Shown here one piece after another: positions 35,018 to 43,339 of a DNA stretch of 64,000 bases. Source of the stretch: Protopterus annectens (Eukaryota > Chordata > Ceratodontiformes > Protopteridae); contig NC_056743.1 in NCBI RefSeq assembly GCF_019279795.1, positions 633,790,517-633,854,516 on the forward strand, read 5' to 3'. Under the pieces are notes generated by a model. It was not told the origin of the DNA, did not search any database, and saw nothing but the letters and a program-made list of their open reading frames with translations. The number at the start of each line of letters is the position of its first letter. The stretch's first letter is position 1. Position numbers and translations under genes: made by a program.

Positions 35018-37891
35018 TCATAAAGCATTGGGAGCTGCTAACATGCCCTGTAAAATTGCAGTGGCAAACCCAGCCCTAGATTTGGAATAAAGAGGGAGAT
35101 GGTAATGTTTAGAAAAAGTGTGCACTGAACTCCAAGTAGCTGCCTCCAAAATATCTTTAGTAGCTACACCCCTTAAAAAAGCAGTAGAAGTGGCAGTAGC
35201 CCTAGTGGAATGAGGTCTGATTCCAGCAGGAATCTCCTTACCATGATGAGAATAACAAAAAGCAATGCAATGTCCAATCCACTTAGAAATAGTTTGCTTA
35301 GAAACAGGTTTCCCCTGAGATCCCAAAGCAAAAGAAACAAACAACTGTTGAGACTGTCTGAGCCCTTTAGTCCTGTTTAAATAATAACGCAACTGCCTGT
35401 GAATATCCAAAGAATGCAAAATTTGTTCCCCTTTATTTTGGGGGTCAGCATAAAATGTAGGCAAATGAATAGATTGGTTCAAGGCCACATTTGAAACCAC
35501 TTTAGGCATAAAAGTAGGGTTAGTACGTAGGGATACTCTATCCTTATGAAAAATCAGGAAGGGTTCAACTGCCATTAGAGCCTGTAATTCAGATACCCTT
35601 CTAGCAGAAGTAATGGCCAACAAAAAAGCAGTCTTCCAAGACAAAAACTTCAACTCAGATGTAGCTGCAGGTTCAAAAGGAGGTAAAGTGAGTTTTTCCA
35701 ACACAAAATTGAGATCCCAGGAAGGAGTAGGAGCTCTACGTGGGGGTCTTATGTTCTTTGCCCCTCTAAGAAATTGCTTAAACAAAGAATGAGAGAATAA
35801 TGGTGGGTCACAATCATAGTGAGCAGAAATGGCTGCAGCATGAACTTTTACAGAGGAGAAAGACAAACCTTTGTCTAGTAATTCTGTAAGATACTGAAGA
35901 GAAACACTCAAATTAGGTAATGAAACATCAAAGCTCTTTGCTTGGCTCCAAAGAAAAAATCTCCTCCATTTATCAGCATAAACTTTCCTTGTACTAGGCC
36001 TTCTGGCCTCCAAAATAACATCCAAAACTTGTTGAGGAAGCTGCGACCCTCCAGGGTCTAGAACCGAATATGCCAGGCTGTCAGATGCAGGGACTGTATC
36101 CTTACATTGAGGAAATGATTGCCTGCCTGGGACAAAAGGTGTGGAACTGATGGCAAAGGCCAAGGAGGCTCCCGTACTAAACTCCTCAGCAGAGGGTACC
36201 AGTGCTGACGTGGCCAATCTGGAGCTATTAGAATCATGGAGGGCTTGTCCTGTCTGACCTTCAAGAGCACCTTGGGAAGGAGAGGCAGAGGAGGAAAGGC
36301 ATAGACGTGAAGATTGTTCCAACTGAATGATAGAGCATCCACTTTCCAAGCTTTCGGATGAAACAGCTTTGTGCAAAACTTTGGCAGCTGGAAATTTAGT
36401 GGGGAAGCGAACAGATCTATGTCTGGAGTCCCCCAAAGCACTGTCAACTGTCGAAATACATGAGGATCCAATTTCCACTCGTGGGGATCCACCATCTGTC
36501 TGCTCAAAACATCCGCTAAGGAGTTCTGTGCTCCTGGCAGAAACCTTGCCTGAAGAGTGAGGTGTAAACTGAGAGCAGTCTCCCACAAAATCATAGCTTG
36601 TCTGCAAAGAGGGTACGAATGGGTTCCCCCTTGCTTGTTGATGTACCACATGACAGTTGTGTTGTCTGTTTGAATCAACACGTGTCCTGGTTGAAGTAGA
36701 TCCTTGAAAGCCATCAATGCAAATTGGACTGCTAACATCTCCTTCATGTTGATATGCAAATGTTGAAGTCTGGCAGGCCACGTGTCTTGAACCCATTTTC
36801 CATTGAGGTGTGCTCCCCAAGACTTGTCTGAGGCATCTGTCGTTAAGATCAGACTCGCCTCTGGTCGGGTCACAGAGAGTCCCTTGTTTAGGTGACATTC
36901 CTGAGCCCACCACAAAAATTCCTTTTGAATGCAAGGTACTATCTGAATGACAGTGTCCAAATCGTGGCAGTGTTGAGTCCATACACTTTTGAGATACCAT
37001 TGTAACTTCCTCATATGCAGTTTGGCATTGGGAAGCACCAGAATACAAGATGCCATGAACCCCAAGGCTTGAAGGACTGTCCTTGCAGTCAGCCTGGACA
37101 GGAGCGACAAATGTTGGAAGTAAAGAGTAAGATTTTTTTGCTTGTCCGGGGTCAAAAACGCCATCTGAGAGGCTGTATTCAGTCTTACACCCAGAAAGCA
37201 CATGTCCTGAGAGGGTACTAGACTGGACTTTATTTCGTTCACAGAATACCCTAGGCACCTTAACACTGTCATAACATACTGAAGATGGTGAAGTAGCTTG
37301 TCTTTGTCTTGAGCAAGAATCAGGCAATCGTCCAAATAAGGATAAATTTGTATTCCTATTAACCTTAAGAAGGCTATCACTGGAGCCAGAACCTCTGTGA
37401 ATACCCTGGGCGCAGTAGATAAGCCAAAGGGCAATGCAGAGAACTGATAATGTAAAGTCCCAGCCCGAAAACGCAGGAATCTCCTGCAGCTGGGCCTGAT
37501 AGGAATATGAAGATAAGCCTCCTTGAGATCCAGAGTTACCATCCAGTGATCCTTGCCTAGCAGAGGCAGAAGTTGTTGCAAAGTCAACATTTTGAATTTT
37601 GGAATATCCAGGTAAGTGTTGAGAATAGACAAATCCAGAATTGGCCTCCAAGTGTTTCCTTTCTTTGGTACAAGAAACAGGCGAGAATAAAATCCTAGGC
37701 CCACTTCTGATGGAGGGACCTGCTGGATAGCCCCCATTTGTAGAAGTAAAGAAACCTGTTTGTGAGCCTCCACCTTTTGCTGAGGAGGAACGTCTGGCAT
37801 GCCTTTGAAAGGGGGCAACGTGTGGAAATAAAACTTGTAACCTCGGTTGATGATGTCCAGCACCCATTTGTCCTGGGTAACTAAAAGCCAA
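35018..37891 (-). CDS. Tyrosine recombinase frame of DIRS copy D (957 residues, overlaps RT frame)
   Basis: The C-terminal third is a tyrosine recombinase expected to insert circular element DNA. It shows TSARRVSELQALM (catalytic Arg about 764-765), PHSTRAT (His 894, Arg 897) and HTFSKHYHL with the presumed nucleophile Tyr at about 930. The first 610 residues lie in another frame over the reverse transcriptase/RNase H region (36058-37891) and are Ser/Gln/Gly-rich with no known fold seen. DIRS elements are known for overlapping frames. The start used here (MAFSYPGQMGA) aligns with starts in copies F and H. Whether the overlapped part is translated is unproven. Confidence 0.8.
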   Translation of the reverse strand: MAFSYPGQMGAGHHQPRLQVLFPHVAPFQRHARRSSSAKGGGSQTGFFTSTNGGYPAGPSIRSGPRILFSPVSCTKERKHLEANSGFVYSQHLPGYSKIQNVDFATTSASARQGSLDGNSGSQGGLSSYSYQAQLQEIPAFSGWDFTLSVLCIALWLIYCAQGIHRGSGSSDSLLKVNRNTNLSLFGRLPDSCSRQRQATSPSSVCYDSVKVPRVFCERNKVQSSTLSGHVLSGCKTEYSLSDGVFDPGQAKKSYSLLPTFVAPVQADCKDSPSSLGVHGILYSGASQCQTAYEEVTMVSQKCMDSTLPRFGHCHSDSTLHSKGIFVVGSGMSPKQGTLCDPTRGESDLNDRCLRQVLGSTPQWKMGSRHVACQTSTFAYQHEGDVSSPICIDGFQGSTSTRTRVDSNRQHNCHVVHQQARGNPFVPSLQTSYDFVGDCSQFTPHSSGKVSARSTELLSGCFEQTDGGSPRVEIGSSCISTVDSALGDSRHRSVRFPTKFPAAKVLHKAVSSESLESGCSIIQLEQSSRLCLSSSASPSQGALEGQTGQALHDSNSSRLATSALVPSAEEFSTGASLAFAISSTPFVPGRQSFPQCKDTVPASDSLAYSVLDPGGSQLPQQVLDVILEARRPSTRKVYADKWRRFFLWSQAKSFDVSLPNLSVSLQYLTELLDKGLSFSSVKVHAAAISAHYDCDPPLFSHSLFKQFLRGAKNIRPPRRAPTPSWDLNFVLEKLTLPPFEPAATSELKFLSWKTAFLLAITSARRVSELQALMAVEPFLIFHKDRVSLRTNPTFMPKVVSNVALNQSIHLPTFYADPQNKGEQILHSLDIHRQLRYYLNRTKGLRQSQQLFVSFALGSQGKPVSKQTISKWIGHCIAFCYSHHGKEIPAGIRPHSTRATATSTAFLRGVATKDILEAATWSSVHTFSKHYHLPLYSKSRAGFATAILQGMLAAPNAL

Positions 37892-38079
37892 TTTTGCCTG
37901 AAAAGTGCCAACTTTCCTCCCAGAGGAGCTGCCGGACAGGAAGGATCGGGCAGCTGAAGATGCAGGTCATTGAGTCTGTTTACGAAAGGACTGGCCCCTG
38001 CCCTCACCTGTAGACTGTGTAGGGGAACTCCACGTCCTAGGCCTAAAGGAACCCTGTGCATGAGCTCTGCCCCTACCAC
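36058..38079 (-). CDS. Reverse transcriptase/RNase H of DIRS copy D
   Basis: Copies element RNA and removes it. The open frame is 673 residues. RT blocks are GFYSRLFLVPKKGNTWRPIL (129-148), TLDLKEAYLHIP (182-193), FSALPFGLSTAPRVF (213-227) and the catalytic YPYLDDC (246-252). RNase H blocks are TTDASDKSWGA (413-423), NMKEMLAV with its Glu (444-451), QTDNTTVMWYI (470-480) and ADVLSR (522-527). A DIDLFASPLN stretch follows, seen in all copies and characteristic of DIRS. The methyltransferase-like domain of some DIRS elements is not seen. The frame overlaps the recombinase frame. Confidence 0.9.
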   Translation of the reverse strand: MVGAELMHRVPLGLGRGVPLHSLQVRAGASPFVNRLNDLHLQLPDPSCPAAPLGGKLALFRQNWLLVTQDKWVLDIINRGYKFYFHTLPPFKGMPDVPPQQKVEAHKQVSLLLQMGAIQQVPPSEVGLGFYSRLFLVPKKGNTWRPILDLSILNTYLDIPKFKMLTLQQLLPLLGKDHWMVTLDLKEAYLHIPIRPSCRRFLRFRAGTLHYQFSALPFGLSTAPRVFTEVLAPVIAFLRLIGIQIYPYLDDCLILAQDKDKLLHHLQYVMTVLRCLGYSVNEIKSSLVPSQDMCFLGVRLNTASQMAFLTPDKQKNLTLYFQHLSLLSRLTARTVLQALGFMASCILVLPNAKLHMRKLQWYLKSVWTQHCHDLDTVIQIVPCIQKEFLWWAQECHLNKGLSVTRPEASLILTTDASDKSWGAHLNGKWVQDTWPARLQHLHINMKEMLAVQFALMAFKDLLQPGHVLIQTDNTTVMWYINKQGGTHSYPLCRQAMILWETALSLHLTLQARFLPGAQNSLADVLSRQMVDPHEWKLDPHVFRQLTVLWGTPDIDLFASPLNFQLPKFCTKLFHPKAWKVDALSFSWNNLHVYAFPPLPLLPKVLLKVRQDKPSMILIAPDWPRQHWYPLLRSLVREPPWPLPSVPHLLSQAGNHFLNVRIQSLHLTAWHIRF

Positions 38080-40067
38080 GTCTGGATCTACCCCTAGACT
38101 GTAAATCAGAAGAAGGGTAAGCCCATCCCTTAGTAGGCCAATTCCTGCTAAACTTAGGGGGCTGCACCTGCAAAAAATCCTTAACAGTCTGCATTGACTT
38201 AGCTTTGTCTTCCATTTTCTTCAAGACTGACTCCACAGGAGAACCAAACAAAACTTCAGACTGCAGGGGAGCATCCAGAATACGAGCTTTAACATGCTCT
38301 GACAAGTTCTGAGCTGAGCTAAGGACTGGCCCCTGCCCTCACCTGTAGACTGTGTGGGGAACAAGGAACCCTGTGCATGAGCTCTGCCCCTACCACGTCT
38401 GGATCTACCCCTAGACTGTAAATCAGAAGAAGGGTAAGCCCGTCCCTTAGTAGGCCAATTCCTGCTAAACTTAGGGGGCTGCACCTGCAAAAAATCCTTA
38501 ACAGTCTGCATTGACTTAGCTTTGTCTTCCATTTTCTTCAAGACTGACTCCACAGGAGAACCAAACAAAACTTCAGACTGCAGGGGAGCATCCAGAATAC
38601 GAGCTTTAACATGCTCTGACAAGTTCTGATCCTTAAGCCAGGCGTGCCTACGAATAACAGATCCAGTGGCAGCCACCCTGGAAGAGGCCTGCAAAGCATC
38701 AAAACCACACTGCAAAGAATGCTTACCCACCTGATCAGAGGCATGAACCAAATCTTGTAATTCTTTACACTCTATGCCCTCTGCTAAAGCATCTACCTTA
38801 GATTTTAACTGACTAAGGAGAAAATTCTGGTACTTCAGCATGTGAAACTGGCAATTCAAAGCCCTCATTGCAAGAGTGGAAGAGGTATACACCTTTTTAC
38901 CCCACCTATCCAAAGCTCTAGAGTCTTTATCCATAGGAACTGGATTCTTTACAACAGAAGCCCTGACACCCTTAGGTCCCTGGCTAATAGTTTCTGGGTC
39001 AGCCCTAGGGCTCTTATACAAATATTTATGAGCCTCTGGCACTCTGTAATACCTATCAGGCTTAACCGGGGCAGGAGGCAAAGAGTCTGGATTAAGGGAA
39101 GCCTCAGAGAAAACATCCTGCACAACATCCAAAACAGGAGGTATAGCCAAGGGCCTATGTTGTGGCAAAAATAGGAATTCCCTAAGCCTCTTTCGGGAAT
39201 CTGAGAAATCCTGACCTTCCCATTTAAAATGTTCCCTCATAGAATGCAGGGTTTCTGAAAAAGAAAAATCCTCTGGAGGGGAAGCAGAAGGACTAGAATC
39301 CTCCGCGTCTGAATCAGAATAAGGGGGAAAATCCTGAATGTCTTCAGCCGAAGACTCTGAGTAATCTGAAGACTGTTCCAATCCTTCCACCTCTGGCTCC
39401 ACCCTAGGCCTCTTGTCTGGAGGGGGCATAGAACCCCTGATCAAGGAAATCAAATCTTCTGCCATTTTAAGCATGTGTTTTTTAGGTACAGAACCTGCAG
39501 AAGTAGGACTGACGCCAGAGGAAGACAAACCAGGCCTGGCCTTGGAAGGTACCTTAGAGACAGAGGGAGAAGGCCTAGCCACCTTATGTAAAGAAGGGAT
39601 AACAGCAACCTGAGAGGCCCCCTCAGCCTGACCTGACTCCTGAGAGGCCACATCCTGCAAAATTAAAGGTTCCCCTGAGACTCAACGGAAACCTCAGCTG
39701 GATCCACAGATTCCACCGTGGTTTCTAAAGAACCGGCGTCCGGAACAGACGACTCATCCTGTTTAGACTTTACCGAATTCTCCTTACGCTTCTTAGCGGT
39801 AGCGGGCGTCGGAGGATCCAACGGCATGTTATAATTACACCGCTTACCGAAGACAAGCCTAGCACAATCTAACCTACATTTAATGGTGCGCTTATTAAAT
39901 TTAGCACAAAAGCGACACCCGACTACGTCGTGCTCAGGCCCCAAGCAAGGAATACAGAGAGAGTGGTAATCCCTATGAGGTATCTGTTTCCCACAAGAAA
40001 TACAATTATTCACTTTTTCTGACATCCGGATTAAACTGAGGCAAGAAAAGACAAAAATATTCCCCAA
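37967..40067 (-). pseudogene. Gag-like ORF1 region of DIRS copy D
   Basis: Probably the structural, RNA-binding product. The amino terminus (to 40067) reads MSEKVNNCISCGKQIPHRDY with paired cysteines (CISC, CIPC, CRFC) and histidines, like a small zinc-binding fold, then a basic and Ser/Pro-rich linker. The larger part (38221-39660) has an acidic run, KVYTSSTLAMRALNCQFHML, SVIRRHAWLKDQNLSEHVKA and DKAKSMQTVKDFLQVQPPKF, then an Arg/Gly-rich tail. The same order occurs in the other family-1 copies. The region is broken, with a few breaks. Confidence 0.8.
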
Positions 40068-40341
40068 CGGGGTACTTAGCCCAACTTGGTTTCGGTCTGA
40101 AACTCAGAATACGAAAATTTCAGGATGCCGAACGGCACTTGCAAACGCTGCTTCTGCTTCGGACCATGCGGCAAGAAAGACTGGGGATATGACGTCGGTC
40201 ATGCGCTTTAGTACCAAGGCGTACTGACGTCAGATCTAAGCGACCATGACCGACGCCAGCCTAATACTTTGGGATTCGGGCCGACCGAGGACAGCGGACT
40301 ACCCACAGGTTATGACTGCAGCAATGTGAGATGAAGAACAT

Positions 40342-40532
40342 CTAGCCATTTCCCTATATATGCTACATGCCTAATTATGTTGTGAAACTTTGAATTTACT
40401 GCTTGTAATAATTTGCACGTGTTGTATACTGTACTGTATGTCTGGAGCTTTTCTCCCTGGGCCTCCACTGAAAACAGGCTCCCAGCCCAGTCGGATACTT
40501 CCCGGTTAACAAATGTAATAAATAAATAAACA
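40342..40532 (+). mobile_element. L2-like LINE 3' tail, continuing 33690-34569
   Basis: It holds CTTTTCTCCCTGGGCCTCCA and CCCAGTCGGATACTTCCCGG, then an AATAAATAAATAAA end. This is the common 3' noncoding pattern of vertebrate L2/CR1-group LINEs. It completes the LINE split by DIRS copy D. After the tail, CR1 coding sequence resumes. Confidence 0.75.
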
Positions 40533-42110
40533 TGCAAAGCCATGGAAAGAATCATGCAAATGATCAATAATGACATAAGACGCCTCCAAACACTGGACCC
40601 AACCCAATTTTGTTTCATCAAGGGCAGGTCATGCTTACTCAACCTGGTGGACTTGTTTGAGAAGGTCACCAAAACAATGGATGAGGGCAAAATGGTTCAC
40701 ACTGCCTACCTTGACCTGGCCTAGGCATATAGCACAATCCCACACTCAGGCATTGTTGACAACCTTAACATATTAGGGACAGCTGGCTCACAGACAGAAC
40801 CACTTCTACAAAGAGGCCAGTCACAATCAGTATTTCCTCAGAGATCAGCCCTAGGACTGCTCCTTTTTGGTATTTACTTCTCTGAAGTCAAGGCCAATGT
40901 CAAAGGCCTCTATCTGACTAAATGTGCAGATGATTACAAATTCGGAGCTGTCATTGAATTACCCACTAACACAAATGCCCTTCATGAAGGGCCGACACAG
41001 ATAAACAACTAGTGCCAGAACCACAGACTAAAAACTAAATGCCAAGAAATGCATAACAGCATAGCCGGCCTTAGGCATAGGCCAACTAGGCAGCCGCCTA
41101 TGGCGCCGCTGTAGCAGGGGCACTTTTCCAGTATTTATTTGGTGTAGGTAGACTAGGATGGGGGCACCTGGATGGTGTGGGGGGGCACTGTGGAGCCCTT
41201 TTGCCTAGGGCACCAGCTGACCTAAGGCCGCTGCTGCATAACAGTATCCTTCAGGGAGTCATCCACCACTTGTAACTATTACATTGACAACAGACCCCTA
41301 AAAGTTGACCCAGTAGTCAGGGACTTGTAGACACACAGACAGTAATCTAGCCTTTAACCATCACATGTCTCCAGCAGTGAGGAAATAATTCTATGTTGTG
41401 CAACTTATAAACAAAGTTATGGCATCTAGGTCCAAGGAGGTCATTATTCCACTATATTTGACATTCATTAGACCTATCACTGTGTACATTTCCCCCCTCG
41501 GTATGTACCTGACCAGGTATATCCAACAACTGGAATATCCACAGAGGTTTCTCACAAAAAAAAAATACAGGGCATAAGTAACATGTCCTATGCAGACTGC
41601 CTCAAGGCCCTATCCCTATAGTCTGTCATCTACAGGCTGTTGAGGGGAGATCTACGCTTGCCATACAAGGCACTGTCTAACCTCAATCTGATGGACCTCT
41701 TGCATATCTACAAAACAAACAGCACCAGAATTACCCATTCTAAAGACTTAAACCTTGCCTGTGATATAAACAGGACCTGCTGGAGAGACAGGTATGTATC
41801 CCAGAGACTAGCCCCTCACTGGAACAGGCTCGACATCCTTGTGAAGCAGGGTTCCTCCCTTATCCAATTCAAGTGCAACTTGGGCAAAAATATCTGGGGA
41901 AAAGGAAATTCTTCCCTGGTTTGGCACCTATGTCTCTTATGGACACAGGCAGCCTGTAAATGTTTTATCTTAAAGGCTCCTGCTTGTAAAATGTTTCACC
42001 TCCCAAGCCCTGCTTACATTTATAAAAAGTTCCAGAACTTGTCAGAGATTTGGGATGCATGGCTAGGCTTTAAAAGGCCCTTGTGGTAGTTAGCCTTGTA
42101 AATACCTATG
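40533..42110 (+). pseudogene. CR1-type LINE, RT domain to 3' end (continued)
   Basis: The plus-strand frame resumes with ERIMQMINNDIRRL and FCFIKGRSCLLNLVDLFEKV (40540-40680), then a VYLDLA-like block. Further on come SALGLLLFGIY and KCADDYKFGA with the catalytic ADD (about 40845-40950). The C-terminal part at 41640-42089 has LRGDLRLPYKAL and RYVSQRLAPHWNRL, typical of CR1 ends. Stops and frameshifts break it. It carries a 177-bp MITE at 41060-41236. Order and strand make it the continuation of 32490-33690. Confidence 0.78.
41060..41236. mobile_element. 177-bp hAT-like MITE in the CR1
   Basis: It is flanked by a perfect 8-bp direct repeat, CATAACAG, at 41052-41059 and 41237-41244. The ends are inverted: CATAGCCGGCCTTAGG on the left and the complement of CAGCAGCGGCCTTAGG on the right, matching at 13 of 16 places by eye. 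An 8-bp target duplication and a CA(G)-starting end fit the hAT superfamily. It is non-coding, with a G-rich centre. The CR1 frame reads on either side of it. Confidence 0.85.
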
Positions 42111-42129
42111 AACATATGAATGTATGACC

Positions 42130-42960
42130 TGCTCTGAAGTTGCTGTTAAAAAAGGGATAATTAGTAGGGCATATAAAATATTGCACAATAAGTATATAAA
42201 TAAATTAAAGAGGCTAGAAAAGATTGGGAAGAGACTGAATAAGCAATTCACAAATAAACAATGAGAGGGCATACATATGGTTCACAAATATGCAACAAAG
42301 TGTAGACGATTTAGGATTTTTGCTTGGAAGTGTTTGGATAGTTATTTTTATACCCCAAGTAGATTCCAAAGAATTTTCCTCAGGTATATAATAAATGCTG
42401 GAGGTATGACAAGGAAAGAAGGAGGTAACTGTGAACATATGTTTTGAGAATGCAGTGAATTACCAAGACTTTAAAAAAAATCCCTACAGGGTACTCTGTC
42501 AGAAATAGTGGGTGAGCAAATGGGTGTAACTAAGGAAATTAATTTTTTTGAGCTAGGATACTGTATCTGAATTGCCTAGATATACTATGGCCCTGTTAAG
42601 TTTAATTCTGGTGGCTGCCCAAAAAGTACTTAGTAGAAAATGGAAACTGAAGTGTAAACCAATTGCATTTGAAGTAATTAATATTATATCTGAGATAATA
42701 TCTGAGACAAAATAACTGGAAATGGGATCTTTAGAAAAGAGTAGGAACAAATTACATAGAAAAAATGGAAGTTGTGGGAATATGTGCAGAATAATGTTTT
42801 AGAGGAACAGCGAGATTTAAGGGAAGGCAGGAATTTATCAATTTAAGTGCTTAATTCATGATAAATACACAAAAGAATGTAAGTGATGTACAATGTTTGC
42901 AACCGGGAATATGTTAATATGGCTTGTTTTACTTTCATAAAACAGCAACAATAGGAGCCT
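42130..42960 (+). pseudogene. L1-type ORF2 C-terminus and 3' end
   Basis: Plus-strand frames give KGIISRAYKILHNKYINKLK near 42150, then FRIFAWKCLDSYFYTPSRFQ and CEHMFXECSELPRL at 42310-42475. These correspond to the cysteine-containing C-terminal region of L1 ORF2. It is broken at several places. Strand, lineage and order suggest that it ends the L1 started at 24672, cut at about 32490 by the CR1. Confidence 0.65.
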
Positions 42961-42999
42961 ACAGCAGTGCCAAAGTTAGTCACAAGTATATATAAAAAA

Positions 43000-43135
43000 A
43001 AAACACACACACTGCTGCACTACGGACTGTCACAGATGTAGTTTTATTTCTTCACAAATAAAATACACAGATTGAGCGCTTTCTTCCCCCCAACAGGGAC
43101 TTCATCAGAATCAATTATTAAAAACCTCATTAACC
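43000..43135 (-). mobile_element. Penelope-like 3' end fragment
   Basis: On the minus strand it reads CTGATGAAGTCCCTGTTGGG and then GAAAGCGCTCAATCTGTG, the structure seen at 3' ends of vertebrate Penelope elements (compare 1800-1840). No coding sequence remains. Confidence 0.55.
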
Positions 43136-43339
43136 TTTTTTTTTACTTGTTTACTTTCATACAAATGTATGTTTGCCTACGTCTTAAGTAAGAATTTAAT
43201 AATGATGTTAAAAAGAGAAAACAAAAGCAGAAGGGGGTGGAGGAAGAAGGGTGAAGTAACCTATAGAAGTGGGTGGGAAGGAATACTGCAACAGTGATCA
43301 GTAGTAGATATACTGTTGTGTTCTTACACAAATGCAGTA
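43136..43339. other. Unassigned stretch
   Basis: A purine-rich plus-strand run (AAAGCAGAAGGGGGTGGAGG and neighbours) is seen, but no family is recognised. Confidence 0.3.

Larger units (their letters stand above)
34570..40341 (-). mobile_element. DIRS-type retrotransposon copy D, youngest-looking, full span
   Basis: Family-1 DIRS with both ends. In the sense direction: 5' end at 40341, leader to about 40067, gag-like ORF1 region (37967-40067), reverse transcriptase/RNase H (36058-38079), tyrosine recombinase (35018-37891) and 3' module (34570-34939). The 5' leader and its inverted copy in the 3' module are identical by eye over about 143 bases (34615-34760 against 40175-40315). With long open frames for the reverse transcriptase and recombinase and only a small number of apparent breaks, this is the most recent DIRS insertion in the window. 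It sits inside an L2-like LINE. Confidence 0.92.

Noticed and set aside
35018-37891. A 957-codon open frame as a possible host gene
   Set aside because: It ends in a tyrosine recombinase, overlaps a DIRS reverse transcriptase and lies between DIRS terminal repeats.
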